Shown: positions 8,104 through 18,763, counted from the first letter of the stretch. The stretch is 64,000 nucleotides of DNA from Nitrospirota bacterium (GCA_030645475.1 JAUSMA010000021.1:1-64000), one strand, 5' to 3'. Made by a program: numbers and translations. The notes: a model not told the origin generated them from the letters alone.

Positions 8104-9705
8104 CTAATGGCCGCACTTTCGGCGTAACGCTGCGCCGACAAAACCACTAAAGAGAGGATGGGGCCGGTGGGGCCTCGAATTGTATTCCGGATGGAATTGC
8201 GTCGCCAGGAACCACGGATGGTCTTTTAATTCGACGATCTCGACGAGCCGACCGTCCGGCGAAAGCCCGCTCAGCACAAGGCCCTTGGCGAGCAATTGCT
8301 CACGGTAGGCATTATTGAATTCGTACCGGTGCCGATGGCGTTCACGCACTTCGCTCACTCCGTACATCTTTTGGGCAAGGGTTCCCTCCCCAAGCTTACA
8401 GACATAGGACCCAAGCCGCATCGTCCCGCCCTTGTCGCTGACGGACTGCTGATCCGACATCAAATGAATGACGGGATAGGGGGAGGCCTCATCGAATTCC
8501 GCGCTGTTGGCGCCGGCCAACCCGGCGACGTTCCGTGCGAACTCGATCGTCGCGCATTGCATACCGAGGCACAGGCCGAAAAACGGAATCTGATGCTCCC
8601 TGGCGTAGCGAATCGAGGCGATTTTCCCTTCGATCCCGCGCGCGCCGAACCCGCCTGGCACCAGGATGCCATCGACCTCACGCAGAATCCGTTCGGTCCC
8701 CTGCCGTTCAATCTCCTCCGACTCGATCCACTCGATATTCACCTTCGTCTCATGGTCGATGCCGCCATGGACCAGCGACTCCGCGAGACTCTTATAACAT
8801 TCCTTCAATCCGGCATATTTACCGACCAGCGCGACGGAGACTTCATGCTTGGGATGCTTGATCTTCTGGACCATGGCATCCCATTCGCGCAGGTTCGGAG
8901 GACCGGTCTCGAGATGGAGCAGGCGCACGATCAGCTCGTCCAACCCTTCCTTCCGGAACACGATCGGCACTTCATAGATCGTATCGACGTCCTTGGCCGT
9001 GATGACCGCGTCTTTTTCAACATTGCAGAACATCGCGATCTTGCCCTTGAGTTCCGGCGGCAGATACCGGTCGGTCCGACAAAGGAGAATATGCGGCTGG
9101 ATACCGATTTCCCTCAGCTTGTTGACGGAATGCTGCGTCGGTTTGGTCTTCAGCTCACCGGCCGCTCCGATATAGGGCACCAGTGTGAGATGGACATAGA
9201 GCACGTTCTCACGGCCGACGTCGTAGGGCATCTGCCGAATCGCTTCGAGAAATGGCAAACTCTCGATGTCGCCGACCGTGCCGCCGATTTCCACGATCGT
9301 GACGTCGATCCCCTGCGAGATACGCATGATGCATTGTTTGATCTCGTCGGTCACGTGAGGCACCACCTGCACGGTCCCGCCGAGATAATCGCCGCGACGC
9401 TCTTTGCTGATGACCGAATGGTAGATCCGGCCGGTCGTGTAGTTGTTTTCTTTGGTCAGGGTCAGAGACGTGTACCGTTCATAGTGGCCCAGATCCAGGT
9501 CTGTCTCCGCGCCGTCGTCCGTCACATAGACTTCCCCATGTTGATAGGGATTCATCGTGCCTGGATCGACGTTGATGTAGGGATCGAGCTTGAGGAACGT
9601 GATCTTCAACCCCCGGCTTTCGAGCAGGTTGCCGATCGAGGCTGAGGCGAGCCCCTTCCCCAGGGAGGAGACCACTCCGCCCGTGACAAAAATGAACTTG
9701 CTCAT
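8104..9705 (-). CDS. pyrG: CTP synthase
   Basis: A 533-residue enzyme that aminates UTP to CTP with glutamine. The N-terminal synthetase domain begins [18 protein letters not shown]; the linker and class I glutaminase domain follow, with nucleophile C379 in FGLCLGMQ and H505/E507 in FHPEYNSRP. The start at 9705 gives the canonical N-terminus; an ATG twelve bases earlier is in frame but lacks a ribosome site. It lies between kdsB and kdsA, which fits because CTP is used to activate Kdo to CMP-Kdo. Repeat copy 3 follows the stop immediately. Confidence 0.97.
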   Translation of the reverse strand: MSKFIFVTGGVVSSLGKGLASASIGNLLESRGLKITFLKLDPYINVDPGTMNPYQHGEVYVTDDGAETDLDLGHYERYTSLTLTKENNYTTGRIYHSVISKERRGDYLGGTVQVVPHVTDEIKQCIMRISQGIDVTIVEIGGTVGDIESLPFLEAIRQMPYDVGRENVLYVHLTLVPYIGAAGELKTKPTQHSVNKLREIGIQPHILLCRTDRYLPPELKGKIAMFCNVEKDAVITAKDVDTIYEVPIVFRKEGLDELIVRLLHLETGPPNLREWDAMVQKIKHPKHEVSVALVGKYAGLKECYKSLAESLVHGGIDHETKVNIEWIESEEIERQGTERILREVDGILVPGGFGARGIEGKIASIRYAREHQIPFFGLCLGMQCATIEFARNVAGLAGANSAEFDEASPYPVIHLMSDQQSVSDKGGTMRLGSYVCKLGEGTLAQKMYGVSEVRERHRHRYEFNNAYREQLLAKGLVLSGLSPDGRLVEIVELKDHPWFLATQFHPEYNSRPHRPHPLFSGFVGAALRRKCGH

Positions 9706-9754
9706 CGTGGCCCCCATCTTGTCGGATCGTAAAATTCTGACATACCTGCCACCA

Positions 9755-10558
9755 TTAGGACTTGGGTGGAACCGGCTTCAATAAACCCAATTCCTTCTTG
9801 ATGTCGTCAAACTGTTGAAGCTGTTCCGTCACCGGGCCGACATCCTCCGGCGTATCCACCCGCAGAGAGGCATGTTTGGTTTCCCATACTCTGATTGGAA
9901 TGCCATGCTCCAAGGCGCGCAACTGCTCGAGCTTTTCCGCATCTTCCAACCGTCCTGTGGGAAGAGCCGCCAACTTCAGCAACGTGTCGCGCCGGTAGAT
10001 GTACAGACCGAGATGAATGTAATGCAACCCTCCGACGGCCTGGCGGCTGGGATCGTCCCGCACCAAGGGGATCGGCGCGCGCGAGAAATACAGGGCATTG
10101 CCGGCCTGATCGGTCACCACCTTGACCACTGAGGAATTGTGCAGGTCGTCCGTGGAATCGATGGTACGCTTCAGCGTGCCCATTCCGGCGCCGCTTGTGA
10201 TGAAGGGCTCGATGAGATCCGAGAGCAAGTCCGGCTGAAGCGGAATCTCATCTCCCTGCAGATTCAAAAAGTAGTCGCCGCCAAACTTGCGCGCCGCGCC
10301 TGCGACTCGATCGGTGCCGGTCCGAAAGTCGCCGCCTATCAGCGCGGCCCGCCCGCCGAATCCGATCACCGCCTGCCGGATTCGTTCGTCATCGGTCGCA
10401 ACCAACACCTCTTTCACACCTGGGCAGGCCGCAGCCTGCTCATACACATGCTGGATCATGGGCTTCTGGCCCAGCATGACGAGGGGTTTGCCTGGAAAGC
10501 GCGACGATCCAAACCGAGCCGGAATCACCACCATGACGGACGCAGCCGTATCAGTCAT
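9755..10558 (-). CDS. kdsB: 3-deoxy-manno-octulosonate cytidylyltransferase (CMP-Kdo synthetase)
   Basis: Activates Kdo with CTP. From ATG 10558 the protein is 267 residues: [17 protein letters not shown] (nucleotide-binding loop), [32 protein letters not shown], and [13 protein letters not shown]. This start overlaps the stop of the heptose kinase gene by eight bases. A longer frame exists upstream but would overlap that gene extensively and has no similarity. The C-terminus ([13 protein letters not shown]) is typical. Confidence 0.95.
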   Translation of the reverse strand: MTDTAASVMVVIPARFGSSRFPGKPLVMLGQKPMIQHVYEQAAACPGVKEVLVATDDERIRQAVIGFGGRAALIGGDFRTGTDRVAGAARKFGGDYFLNLQGDEIPLQPDLLSDLIEPFITSGAGMGTLKRTIDSTDDLHNSSVVKVVTDQAGNALYFSRAPIPLVRDDPSRQAVGGLHYIHLGLYIYRRDTLLKLAALPTGRLEDAEKLEQLRALEHGIPIRVWETKHASLRVDTPEDVGPVTEQLQQFDDIKKELGLLKPVPPKS

Positions 10559-11636
10559 TGCCGAGGGCCTCCGAAAGTTGCTGTGCCGATAGGGTCGCGG
10601 TGCCGACCATGCCGACGACGACACCCGCCGCATAGTTGGCCAGCGCTGCCGCGTCTCTCATCGAGGCGCCGGTCGACAGCGCGAGCGCCAACGTCCCGAT
10701 CACCGTATCGCCCGCTCCGGTGACATCGTAGACCTGGCGGGCCTGTGTCGGGATATGCCAGGAGACTCCGTCTCCCTCGTACAGACTCATGCCTTTTTCC
10801 CCGCGCGTAATGAGCACCGCTTGGCATCCCAAACGCTGCCGGATGATCGCGCCGGCTTCGTCGCTCGCCTGATCGTCATCGCCATGCACCCCGGCGGCTT
10901 GGGTCGCCTCAAGGTGGTTCGGCGTGATGACCGTCGCCCCCTTGTAGTAGCTGAAGTGTTCGACTTTCGGGTCGACGATCAAGGGGATCCCTCGAAGCGC
11001 CGCAAGCCGCGTAAGGTCCGTCATCAAGGTCGCGCTGACCACACCCTTGGCATAGTCCGACACGACGAGGCAGGATAACTCCCGTAACCGCGATTCGACA
11101 TAGCGGAGAATCCGCCGCTGCATCGCCGGTTTCAGTTCTGCCCGGCGCTCGACGTCGTACCTCACGATCTGCTGATTGTGAGCGATGACGCGGGACTTCC
11201 TGGTGGTTGGGCGGTCCTGGTCGATCACGACCCCGCCGCGTCCTGAACGGGTCCCCCCCAATTCTTTGAGGAGCATCCGTCCGGTTTCGTCGGAGCCGAT
11301 GACACCGCACAAATCCGCTTTGCCCCCCAAGGCCAGCACGTTATTGAAGACGTTCGCGGCACCGCCGAGCCTCAAGGATTCGGAGTCGACCTGGACGACC
11401 GGAACCGGGGCTTCCGGCGAGATACGGCTCACACGGCCCCATATATAATGGTCGAGAATGAGGTCGCCGATGACGAGCACGCTGGCTTGCGGGAACCGCT
11501 GAATATACTGCCGAAGCGCTTTGGGAGAGGCCTCGCCTCCACGCCCCTGCCCCCCGGAGCCCGCAGCTGCTTGGCTCGTGGCTTTTCCTACTGAATGGCT
11601 TTGCCGAATCGATCCCATCTGACCCACTCCGTCCAT
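10551..11636 (-). CDS. hldE: D-glycero-beta-D-manno-heptose-7-phosphate kinase (single-domain HldE/RfaE1)
   Basis: A PfkB-family sugar kinase of about 361 residues, phosphorylating heptose-7-phosphate for lipopolysaccharide core synthesis. Motifs: VLVIGDLILDHYIWGRVSRISPEAPVP split over residues near 55-80, LGGAANVFNNVLALGG, KSRVIAHNQQIVRYD, and the catalytic DVTGAGDTVIGTLAL with the Asp base. In E. coli HldE a nucleotidyltransferase domain is fused at the C-terminus; here the protein ends after the kinase, so the adenylyltransferase must be encoded elsewhere. The start is uncertain: ATG 11636 (AGGG upstream) or ATG 11618. The N-terminal 40 residues are low-complexity. Overlaps the end of lepB. 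Confidence 0.88.
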   Translation of the reverse strand: MDGVGQMGSIRQSHSVGKATSQAAAGSGGQGRGGEASPKALRQYIQRFPQASVLVIGDLILDHYIWGRVSRISPEAPVPVVQVDSESLRLGGAANVFNNVLALGGKADLCGVIGSDETGRMLLKELGGTRSGRGGVVIDQDRPTTRKSRVIAHNQQIVRYDVERRAELKPAMQRRILRYVESRLRELSCLVVSDYAKGVVSATLMTDLTRLAALRGIPLIVDPKVEHFSYYKGATVITPNHLEATQAAGVHGDDDQASDEAGAIIRQRLGCQAVLITRGEKGMSLYEGDGVSWHIPTQARQVYDVTGAGDTVIGTLALALSTGASMRDAAALANYAAGVVVGMVGTATLSAQQLSEALGND

Positions 11637-12346
11637 TGACCCTGTCCGCTCCACGACCAGTAGATACGGAATGCCTTGCCGCGGATTTTCTCCTCGCGCA
11701 CGAACCCCCAAAACCGGCTGTCCAAACTTTGGTCTCGGTTGTCACCCATCACAAAATAGGCGCCTTCAGGCACGGTCACCGGCCCGAAGTTATCGCGCGG
11801 ATTGATGGTGCCATCGATGATTCCCGGGTCGATCCGTTGCGTGAACGCTTTATCGTCGAGCACCGTCCCATTCACCACAATGGCTTTATTCCGAACCTGC
11901 ACGGTATCGCCAGGCCCCCCGACAATGCGCTTGATGAAATCTTTTTCCTCGTCTTCGGGAAACCGGAACACGATCACGTCGCCCCGCTGCGGCTTGCCGA
12001 ACTCGATGAGCGCCTGAGATGCGTAACAATTGACGGGAGGAAAGGCCGCCTGGAACTTGCACTGGCTGGGCCATTGAATACCGTAGGACAACTTGCTGAC
12101 CAGAATATGATCCCCGATCAACAATGTCGGAATCATCGAACCTGAGGGAATCTTGAAGGCCTGAACGACGAACACCCGGATCGCAAAGGCCAGGAGCATC
12201 GCGACCACGATGGCTTCCGCATATTCGCGGAAAAGCGACTTTCGGCCGAGCTGCGACACCGCCGGCGCTCCCGCAGCATCCGCCTGCCCATCGGTAGTCG
12301 CAACGGTGAGGTCGTCCGATGAGGGACGATTCGTCTCCCCGCTCAT
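11588..12346 (-). CDS. lepB: Signal peptidase I
   Basis: A 252-residue membrane serine protease that removes signal peptides of secreted proteins. An N-terminal cytoplasmic tail (1-40) leads into one transmembrane helix (about 42-62), then the periplasmic catalytic domain. The Ser/Lys dyad is visible: S70 in [10 protein letters not shown] and K139 in [11 protein letters not shown]. Box E is [14 protein letters not shown]. Start codon overlaps the lepA stop by four bases (ATGA), the common lepA-lepB coupling. The C-terminal part overlaps the start of the heptose kinase gene by about 49 bases. Confidence 0.95.
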   Translation of the reverse strand: MSGETNRPSSDDLTVATTDGQADAAGAPAVSQLGRKSLFREYAEAIVVAMLLAFAIRVFVVQAFKIPSGSMIPTLLIGDHILVSKLSYGIQWPSQCKFQAAFPPVNCYASQALIEFGKPQRGDVIVFRFPEDEEKDFIKRIVGGPGDTVQVRNKAIVVNGTVLDDKAFTQRIDPGIIDGTINPRDNFGPVTVPEGAYFVMGDNRDQSLDSRFWGFVREEKIRGKAFRIYWSWSGQGQWTEWVRWDRFGKAIQ

Positions 12347-14142
12347 TCTTCACCGACTTTCAAAATGGCGAGGAAGGCCTCTTGCGGCACTTCCACGTTC
12401 CCCACGGATTTCATGCGCTTCTTCCCTTCCTTCTGTTTCTCGAGGAGCTTGCGTTTCCGCGTGATGTCGCCGCCGTAGCATTTCGCCAGCACGTTCTTCT
12501 TCATGGCGCCAATCGTCTCGCGCGCGATGACCTTGCTCCCGATCGCCGCTTGAATAGCGATCTCATACATCTGCCGGGGAATGAGTTCCTTCATTTTCTC
12601 CGCGAGCTGACGTCCGCGGTGAATGGAACGCTCTTTGTGGGTGATGAAGGACAAGGCATCGACCGCTTCGCCGTTCAAGAGAATATCGAGCCGCACGAGA
12701 TCGGACTGGCGATAGCCGAGCAATTCGTAGTCCAGCGAGGCATAGCCCTGCGTGCGCGATTTGAGCTTGTCGTAAAAATCAAGAATGACTTCATTGAGCG
12801 GCATCTCGTAACTGATCGTCACCCGCGTCGGGTCGAGGAATTGAATGCCCCGCTGAATGCCGCGACGCTCCTGACAGAGCTGGATGATGGCCCCCATGTA
12901 CCGTTCTGGCGTAATGACCGAGGCCAGAATAAACGGCTCCTCGAACGATTCGATGCTGCTGGGGGGCGGGAGCTGTGAGGGATTATTGACCTCCAGCACG
13001 TCGCCATTGGTCAGCAATACACGATAGACGACGGTCGGCGCCGTGGTCAGAAGCGTCAAATTATATTCACGCTCAAGCCGCTCCTGGATGATTTCCATGT
13101 GGAGGAGCCCCAGGAAGCCGCAGCGAAACCCGAAGCCCAGGGCAAGTGATGTCTCCGGTTCGTAGACGAAAGAGGAATCGTTCAACCGCAGTTTGACCAG
13201 CGCATCCCGTAAATCTTCATACCGGGCCGTATCGGTGGGATAAAGCCCGCAGAACACCAACGGCTTCACTTCTTTATAGCCGGGGAACGGCGCGCTCGTG
13301 GGTGTCACGGCATCCGTGAGAGTATCGCCGATTTTCACGTCCGCGACTTCACGCATGTTGGCACAGAGATAGCCGGCTTCGCCGGTCAACAACTCGGACT
13401 TCTTGGTTCGCTTCGGCGTGAACTGCCCAACTTCCATCACTTCAAAGATCCGCTCGTTCGACATGACTTTGATCTTCATCCCGGGACGAACGGAGCCATC
13501 GACGATCCGGGCCAGCACGATCACACCCTGATAGTTATCGAACCAGGAGTCGAAAATGAGCGCCTTCAGCGGCGCATCCGGATCGCCCGAAGGCGGTGGA
13601 ATCCGCTCGATGACGGCCTCCAGCACCTCCGGCACACCCTTGCCCTCTTTCGCACTGATCAAGAGGGCATCGGTCGCATCCAGCATCAGCACATCGGAAA
13701 TCGACTGTTTGGTGCCTTCGACATCGGCACTGGCCAGGTCGATCTTGTTGATCACGGGAATGATGGTGAGGTTGTTCGCCATGGCCAAATTCACATTGGC
13801 AATCGTCTGCGCCTGCACCCCTTGAGTGGCATCGACGAGCAAGAGCGCTCCTTCGCATGCGGCGAGACTGCGTGAGACCTCATAGGTGAAGTCCACGTGA
13901 CCCGGCGTATCAATCAAATGCAAGGCGTAGGTCTTCCCATCCTTGGCCTTGTACCGAATGGCGACGGCATGGGCCTTGATCGTGATGCCACGCTCACGCT
14001 CCAGGTCCATCGCATCAAGGATCTGCTCCTTGGCCTCTCGGGCAGTCACCGCGCCAGTTGCATCGAGGATCCGGTCAGCGAGGGTGGATTTGCCGTGATC
14101 GATATGGGCGATAATCGAAAAATTGCGTATAAGACTTTGCAA
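12343..14142 (-). CDS. lepA: Elongation factor 4 (LepA)
   Basis: A 599-residue translational GTPase that acts on stalled or back-translocated ribosomes. G1 is AHIDHGKST (12-20), G3 DTPGH (78-82) and G4 NKID (132-135). The LepA-specific C-terminal domain is present ([17 protein letters not shown], then [19 protein letters not shown]). First gene of the minus-strand lepA-lepB-hldE-kdsB chain. Confidence 0.97.
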   Translation of the reverse strand: MQSLIRNFSIIAHIDHGKSTLADRILDATGAVTAREAKEQILDAMDLERERGITIKAHAVAIRYKAKDGKTYALHLIDTPGHVDFTYEVSRSLAACEGALLLVDATQGVQAQTIANVNLAMANNLTIIPVINKIDLASADVEGTKQSISDVLMLDATDALLISAKEGKGVPEVLEAVIERIPPPSGDPDAPLKALIFDSWFDNYQGVIVLARIVDGSVRPGMKIKVMSNERIFEVMEVGQFTPKRTKKSELLTGEAGYLCANMREVADVKIGDTLTDAVTPTSAPFPGYKEVKPLVFCGLYPTDTARYEDLRDALVKLRLNDSSFVYEPETSLALGFGFRCGFLGLLHMEIIQERLEREYNLTLLTTAPTVVYRVLLTNGDVLEVNNPSQLPPPSSIESFEEPFILASVITPERYMGAIIQLCQERRGIQRGIQFLDPTRVTISYEMPLNEVILDFYDKLKSRTQGYASLDYELLGYRQSDLVRLDILLNGEAVDALSFITHKERSIHRGRQLAEKMKELIPRQMYEIAIQAAIGSKVIARETIGAMKKNVLAKCYGGDITRKRKLLEKQKEGKKRMKSVGNVEVPQEAFLAILKVGEE

Positions 14143-14254
14143 ATGCTAACTCATTTCCCAATAAAATCGGTTCATTATAGTTACCGCCCCCCAGGTTGTC
14201 AAAGCAACTGGCCCCTCGTATAATCCGCTCTGCACCGCGCCAACAACATCGGAT

Positions 14255-14340
14255 AAGAGCCTATGGCTGATAGCGTATAGCGAATGGCAAGAGTCCAGTT
14301 TTTCTGATTTCTCGCGATACGCCATTCGCCATAAGCTCTT
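14255..14340. repeat. Imperfect inverted repeat between lepA and bioA
   Basis: AAGAGCCTATGGC near 14255 is complementary to GCCATAAGCTCTT ending at 14340, with further partial pairing inside (GCGTATAGCGAATGGC against GATACGCCATTC). It lies between divergent genes, about 110 bases from the lepA start and 16 from the bioA start. It may be a degenerate mobile repeat or shared regulatory site. Confidence 0.5.
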
Positions 14341-14356
14341 CTGCGACTCCTCCACC

Positions 14357-15745
14357 GTGGCACGAAAACCCTCTACTCGACAGTTGATTGATTGGGATCA
14401 CCAATACCTCTGGCATCCCTTCACCCAAATGCAGGAATGGGAACAGGAAGAACCGCTCATCATCGAGCGCGGAAAAGGCTCCTACCTGATCGATACGGAG
14501 GGGAAAAAGTATCTCGACGGGACCTCCTCCATCTGGGTCAATCTACATGGGCACCGCCATCCGGCGCTCGACCGTGCCATCAAGGCCCAACTCGATAAGA
14601 TCGCACACTCGACCTTCCTGGGCCTCTCCAATCCCCCGGCGATTCAGCTCGCCCGTGAACTCATTCGGATCGCACCCAAAGGTCTGAAGCGCGTATTTTA
14701 TTCCGACAACGGATCAACGGCGGTCGAAGTGGCGCTCAAAATGGCAGTCCAGTACTGGCAGCAACGGCACCCAGAAGCAGGCACCAAGAATACCTTTCTC
14801 CATCTGAAGCTGGCCTACCATGGTGATACGCTCGGCGCAGTCAGCGTGGGCAATATCGAACTGTTTCATGGGCGGTTCAAATCGCTTCTCTTCCCCACTC
14901 TGGAAGCAGATGCTCCCTATTGCTATCGCTGCCCGCTCAACCTGACCCATCCGTCCTGCCACATGGCCTGCCTCGATCCGATCGAACGGATCCTCAAAGA
15001 ACGGCACCGTGAACTGGCCGGCTTCATCATTGAGCCATTAGTCCAAGCTGCCGCCGGCATGATCACGGCCCCACCGGGCTATCTCATGCGAGTACGCGAA
15101 CTCTGCACGAAATATCAGGTGCTCTTGATTGCCGATGAAGTGGCCACCAGCTTCGGCCGCACCGGGAAAATGTTCGCCTGCCAACATGAGGGGGTGACGC
15201 CGGACTTGATGGCGATCAGCAAAGGATTGACCGGCGGCTACATGCCGTTGGCCGCGACGCTGACCACCGAAGAGATCTACAAGGGGTTTCTCGGGAAATA
15301 CGAAGACTTCAAAACATTCTTCCACGGCCATAGCTATACAGGAAACCCGCTCGGCTGCTCCGTGGCGCTGGCGAATCTTGAGCTGTTCAAGAAAGAAAAA
15401 ACGCTCGCTCGACTGCAACCCAAGATCAAAACGATGGCGCGGCTGCTTCAACCCCTGAGGCAACTGCCCCATGTGGGGGACATCAGGCAGCGAGGATTCA
15501 TGGCTGCCATCGAGTTGGTGCAGGACAAGAACACGAAGAAGCCCTATCCGCTCGAAGCACGGGTTGGCCACAAGGTAACGATGGACGCACGTCGCCGAGG
15601 GCTCTTACTCCGCCCGATCGGCAACGTCATCATCCTCATGCCGCCGCTCAGCACGTCGCTTCCTGAACTCAGACGCATGGTAGAAATTCTACAAGCTTCC
15701 ATCGAAACCGCAACGCTAGCCCTGGCATCCGGCCCACGCCCATAA
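14357..15745 (+). CDS. bioA: Adenosylmethionine-8-amino-7-oxononanoate aminotransferase
   Basis: A 462-residue class III PLP aminotransferase making 7,8-diaminopelargonate in biotin synthesis. Motifs are DWDHQYLWHPFTQM (substrate end), YSDNGSTAVEVALKM, YHGDTLGAVSVG, LIADEVATSFGRTG and the PLP lysine K289 in AISKGLTGGYMPLA. A cysteine cluster, YCYRCP then CHMAC (189-205), is typical of one BioA subgroup. Starts at GTG (14357) with no clear ribosome site. Stands alone; no other biotin genes are in the window. Confidence 0.95.
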   Translation: MARKPSTRQLIDWDHQYLWHPFTQMQEWEQEEPLIIERGKGSYLIDTEGKKYLDGTSSIWVNLHGHRHPALDRAIKAQLDKIAHSTFLGLSNPPAIQLARELIRIAPKGLKRVFYSDNGSTAVEVALKMAVQYWQQRHPEAGTKNTFLHLKLAYHGDTLGAVSVGNIELFHGRFKSLLFPTLEADAPYCYRCPLNLTHPSCHMACLDPIERILKERHRELAGFIIEPLVQAAAGMITAPPGYLMRVRELCTKYQVLLIADEVATSFGRTGKMFACQHEGVTPDLMAISKGLTGGYMPLAATLTTEEIYKGFLGKYEDFKTFFHGHSYTGNPLGCSVALANLELFKKEKTLARLQPKIKTMARLLQPLRQLPHVGDIRQRGFMAAIELVQDKNTKKPYPLEARVGHKVTMDARRRGLLLRPIGNVIILMPPLSTSLPELRRMVEILQASIETATLALASGPRP

Positions 15746-16062
15746 AACAGGCGACTGAACTGGGCTGGCCAGACGATTCCCTGTGCTCGCGCAACGCGCG
15801 GCCTCAGAAGGCCCTCGTTGGACACGCCCACCTTGGGAAATCGCCAGAGACCTCCCTTGCACGACATTCCCACATTAGATTGATAGATACGGCTACAACT
15901 TTGCATTAACTGGCCCACATCAAATTGCTGAGCCTGTCTCGCAATGATACAGGGCCTGGCACAGTAGATTGAGGATTCGCAGCACACCGACTCCATCGTG
16001 ACTGCGCAAGCTTCAGGCATGAACAGTTCGAGGCACCCAATGATGGGCCCACTAGCTGAGCA
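15746..16062. other. Intergenic region between convergent genes
   Basis: About 317 bases between the ends of bioA and the acyltransferase-like gene. No credible gene, tRNA or strong terminator was found. A short palindromic patch, CTCGCGCAACGCGCGG (15787-15802), is the only structure noted. Confidence 0.4.
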
Positions 16063-17235
16063 TTAGGCAGAGCGCCACACAACGTGGCGAATAACGTTGG
16101 ATCGATTGTCCAGCCGGGAAAGAAGCCTCGGCAGACCGGTCGTCAAGAATCGCGATATATTATACCGCTGGCACAATCGTGCCCCCCCCCAGATCCCCCA
16201 AAGAGACAACAGTAACAGCCCCCCTACCATCGCAAGAGGCATTCTTGTCACCGTTGCGGATAATAAATATATACAGGTGTAGTACAAGAAGAATTGCACG
16301 ATAAATATAGGGAGCGCATTCCGCCCGATCGGCTCGACGGCTCTCATGGCTCCTCTCATCCATGACTGTTCTGTCTGCGCAAACAGGACGCCAAGAAGGA
16401 GCAAAGCCGCGCCTCCATACGCCAATAGATAGACCAACCCTGGAGGATATTTCTGATAGAGAGACAGGGACTGGCGCCACTCGGGATCGAGCGCCACTCC
16501 GCCAAATGAGGTGAGCAGGGCGATCCCCGCTTTGAACACGATCGCCGTGGCAATCATCCCAAGAGAAACGTTCAGAAGACGCCGACTCACGGGCCTCAGA
16601 CCTTGAGCGGGAAGATCCTTCAACCATGCCCCCACTCCACTCCCGGCCATATAGACCCCTAACCAGGGAAACAACGGAAACTGCGCCACGACATGGTCCT
16701 GGGTTGGCCCACAGAGCACACTCCTGATCACTTGATACAGCGGGTCTTCCGGATTCCAGTAGAGCCAGAGGAGCCAACTTCCGATGGAGAGGCATCCCCC
16801 TAGCACAAAGCGAAATCGCCTACCGATGGCAGGCACCACAAACACACCGATCATCACACAGAATGCAACGGTATCAGTGATATAGGTCTGCGACATGGCA
16901 GGGCCAAAGCCCCATAGTGCGGCAAACGACAAGGCAATCAGCACGTGGCCGATCGTCACTAAAAACAACGCCCGATCCAGCACGTGCAGGCGAAATGCCG
17001 CGAAGTGAGCGCCCTTGACCTCAGCCTGATAACCCAGCAACACCCCACTGATCAGCACGAACATCGGCGACGCAGCCCTGCAGGCCAGCGTGAGCGTATC
17101 GACAATCCAGCTCTCTATCGGGCCCTCCAGGGGAAGTTGCCGGGAATGAAAGATATCCACGAAATGCGCGATACAGACCAGCAGCATGGCCATCCCACGT
17201 GCCGAATCTAATGCAAAGAGGCGACGATCTTGCAC
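16063..17235 (-). CDS. Polytopic acyltransferase-like membrane protein (DUF1624/OpgC-like)
   Basis: About 390 residues with ten or so hydrophobic helices. The N-terminus reads RRLFALDSARGMAMLLVCIAHF, the entry helix typical of acyltransferase 3 / DUF1624 / OpgC-like enzymes that move acyl groups onto extracytoplasmic sugars. Later loops carry PLFPWLGVYMAGSGVGAWL and EPIGRNALPIFIVQFFLYY, also typical. The substrate is unknown. I chose the GTG at 17235, which has AGGGGG nine bases upstream; the frame is open to a TTG at 17301, so the start is uncertain. A run of nine G (16182-16190 on the coding strand's complement) sits near the C-terminus. Confidence 0.65.
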   Translation of the reverse strand: MQDRRLFALDSARGMAMLLVCIAHFVDIFHSRQLPLEGPIESWIVDTLTLACRAASPMFVLISGVLLGYQAEVKGAHFAAFRLHVLDRALFLVTIGHVLIALSFAALWGFGPAMSQTYITDTVAFCVMIGVFVVPAIGRRFRFVLGGCLSIGSWLLWLYWNPEDPLYQVIRSVLCGPTQDHVVAQFPLFPWLGVYMAGSGVGAWLKDLPAQGLRPVSRRLLNVSLGMIATAIVFKAGIALLTSFGGVALDPEWRQSLSLYQKYPPGLVYLLAYGGAALLLLGVLFAQTEQSWMRGAMRAVEPIGRNALPIFIVQFFLYYTCIYLLSATVTRMPLAMVGGLLLLSLWGIWGGARLCQRYNISRFLTTGLPRLLSRLDNRSNVIRHVVWRSA

Positions 17236-17471
17236 CTGTGCGTACCCCCTCAACTCATTATCCCCGACAGCGCGAAAGTCTCCCACGTCACGACCAGACA
17301 AGGTAAACGATCATGACTCACGCGGTGTTACGACTATATCGTCGAAAGGGAACTGTGCCCATTCACCATCAGAGGGGGAAGACCACTCCCTTCAGGGGGG
17401 GTAAACTACCGGAAGGACTATACCTTGGGCAGCTGTTAGAGCGGCGACTGGAAGCCCTGACGAGGCCCGTA

Positions 17472-18272
17472 TCAGGTGACGCGGACCTGTTCTCCAGCCC
17501 TCACATTGAGAGCTCTGGCGGCACTGCTTTCCTGGATGAAGAATTCAAGCCGTCCATGGCTATTGACCAATGCGCAGGGATGGTTGGGCTGCCCATCGCT
17601 ATAACAGGCAACGAGCCCCTCAATACTGCGCTCCGCGATACGAATTGTCGGCGACGTTCGCTGCGTAACCGTTCGCACGTCGTCCAGATGCTTCGCGGTG
17701 ATGTTGGAGATAAGATTGCCGAATCGATCAACGGACACAATCCGTCCGACCAACTCTCGATCGCGCCATACCGGCTCATCGAGTTGGAGCCCGACAGGAT
17801 CATCGACGAGCCGACCAAATGACGCGAACGACCGCCCCCTCGCAAGCCAGGCTGCCGCCGGCGCAAAGAGGTCACGGCCATCGAACGTGGCCCCTGCCGA
17901 TTGAAGGCGAGATGGCGTCTGCTCGATCTGCCGAATCTCCACATGCCGCTCGTCTCGCAGCACCTGAGTAAGGAGTCCGTTATCTGGCGCAATAAAATAG
18001 CACCGTGACGTCGCGACCAGGAGAGGCCGCCTGGCACTTCCAACGCCGGGGTCGACGACCGCCACATGAATCGTCCCATCGGGGAACGAGCGGTAACAGG
18101 AATGCAGGACGTATCCCGCTTCTTCGATCTGGTGAGGAGCAATTTGGTGGGAGAGGTCGACGATACGGGCATCGGGATGAATGGTAAGGATCACCCCCTT
18201 CATGCTCGCCACAAACGAGTCCCGATCGCCGAAATCGGTCAACAGCGTGATGAGCCCCTGAGGGTGCGGCAC
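17472..18272 (-). CDS. SAM hydroxide adenosyltransferase (DUF62)
   Basis: A 266-residue member of the family that includes fluorinase and chlorinase; bacterial housekeeping members hydrolyse S-adenosylmethionine to adenosine and methionine. Seen: ITLLTDFGDRDSFVASMKG at the N-terminus, HVAVVDPGVGSARRPLL, FIAPDNGLLTQVL and a C-terminal domain with IVSVDRFGNLISNI. Halogenase-specific residues could not be judged. Starts at GTG that shares one base with the greA stop (TAGTG), so it is the last gene of the pyr-greA transcription unit. A 170-base gap follows. Confidence 0.88.
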   Translation of the reverse strand: MPHPQGLITLLTDFGDRDSFVASMKGVILTIHPDARIVDLSHQIAPHQIEEAGYVLHSCYRSFPDGTIHVAVVDPGVGSARRPLLVATSRCYFIAPDNGLLTQVLRDERHVEIRQIEQTPSRLQSAGATFDGRDLFAPAAAWLARGRSFASFGRLVDDPVGLQLDEPVWRDRELVGRIVSVDRFGNLISNITAKHLDDVRTVTQRTSPTIRIAERSIEGLVACYSDGQPNHPCALVNSHGRLEFFIQESSAARALNVRAGEQVRVT

Positions 18273-18748
18273 TAGAGCTCCTCGAAACGAATCTCCACCA
18301 CCTCGTATTCGACCATCTTCACCGGTGTCTTGACCTCGACGAAATCGCCGACGCGCTTGCCGATCAACGCCTTGCCGACCGGAGACTGAATGGAGATCCG
18401 ATTCACTTTCATGTCGGCTTCGTCCTGTCCCACCAGCGTGTACTGCCGCTTCGACTGCGACTCCTGTTCGATGAGGAGCACGGTCGCGCCGAACACGATC
18501 GTCTCGGAAACCCGCCCGGCCGTTTCGATGATGCGGGCATCGGCTAACTTCGCCCCAAGCTCGATGATGCGCGATTCGATAAATCCCTGGCGTTCTTTGG
18601 CGGCATCGTACTCTGCATTCTCGCTCAGGTCGCCATGGGCGCGCGCTTCAGCGATGGCCTCGATATTTTTTGCACGCTCGACTTTGCGCAAACGATCGAG
18701 CTCTGCCTGGAGCGCCTCGTGCCCCTTTCTCGTGATCGGTGTCGGCAT
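18272..18748 (-). CDS. greA: Transcription elongation factor GreA
   Basis: 158 residues, the usual GreA length. The N-terminal coiled coil begins MPTPITRKGHEALQAELDRL and contains HGDLSENAEYDAAKERQ, the acidic tip that stimulates transcript cleavage in backtracked RNA polymerase. The C-terminal FKBP-like domain includes SIQSPVGKALIGKRVGDFVEV. It lies 15 bases after carB and shares a base with the next gene. Confidence 0.96.
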   Translation of the reverse strand: MPTPITRKGHEALQAELDRLRKVERAKNIEAIAEARAHGDLSENAEYDAAKERQGFIESRIIELGAKLADARIIETAGRVSETIVFGATVLLIEQESQSKRQYTLVGQDEADMKVNRISIQSPVGKALIGKRVGDFVEVKTPVKMVEYEVVEIRFEEL

Positions 18749-18763
18749 GGTCTACATCGTCCC

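Noticed and set aside
8296-9645. Long open frame opposite pyrG (449 codons, plus strand)
   Set aside because: It is the complement of a strongly conserved CTP synthase gene and has no family similarity; high G+C makes long antisense frames common.
15544-16020. 158-codon minus-strand frame overlapping the end of bioA
   Set aside because: Largely antisense to bioA, Cys/Ser/Arg-rich, no recognisable domain.
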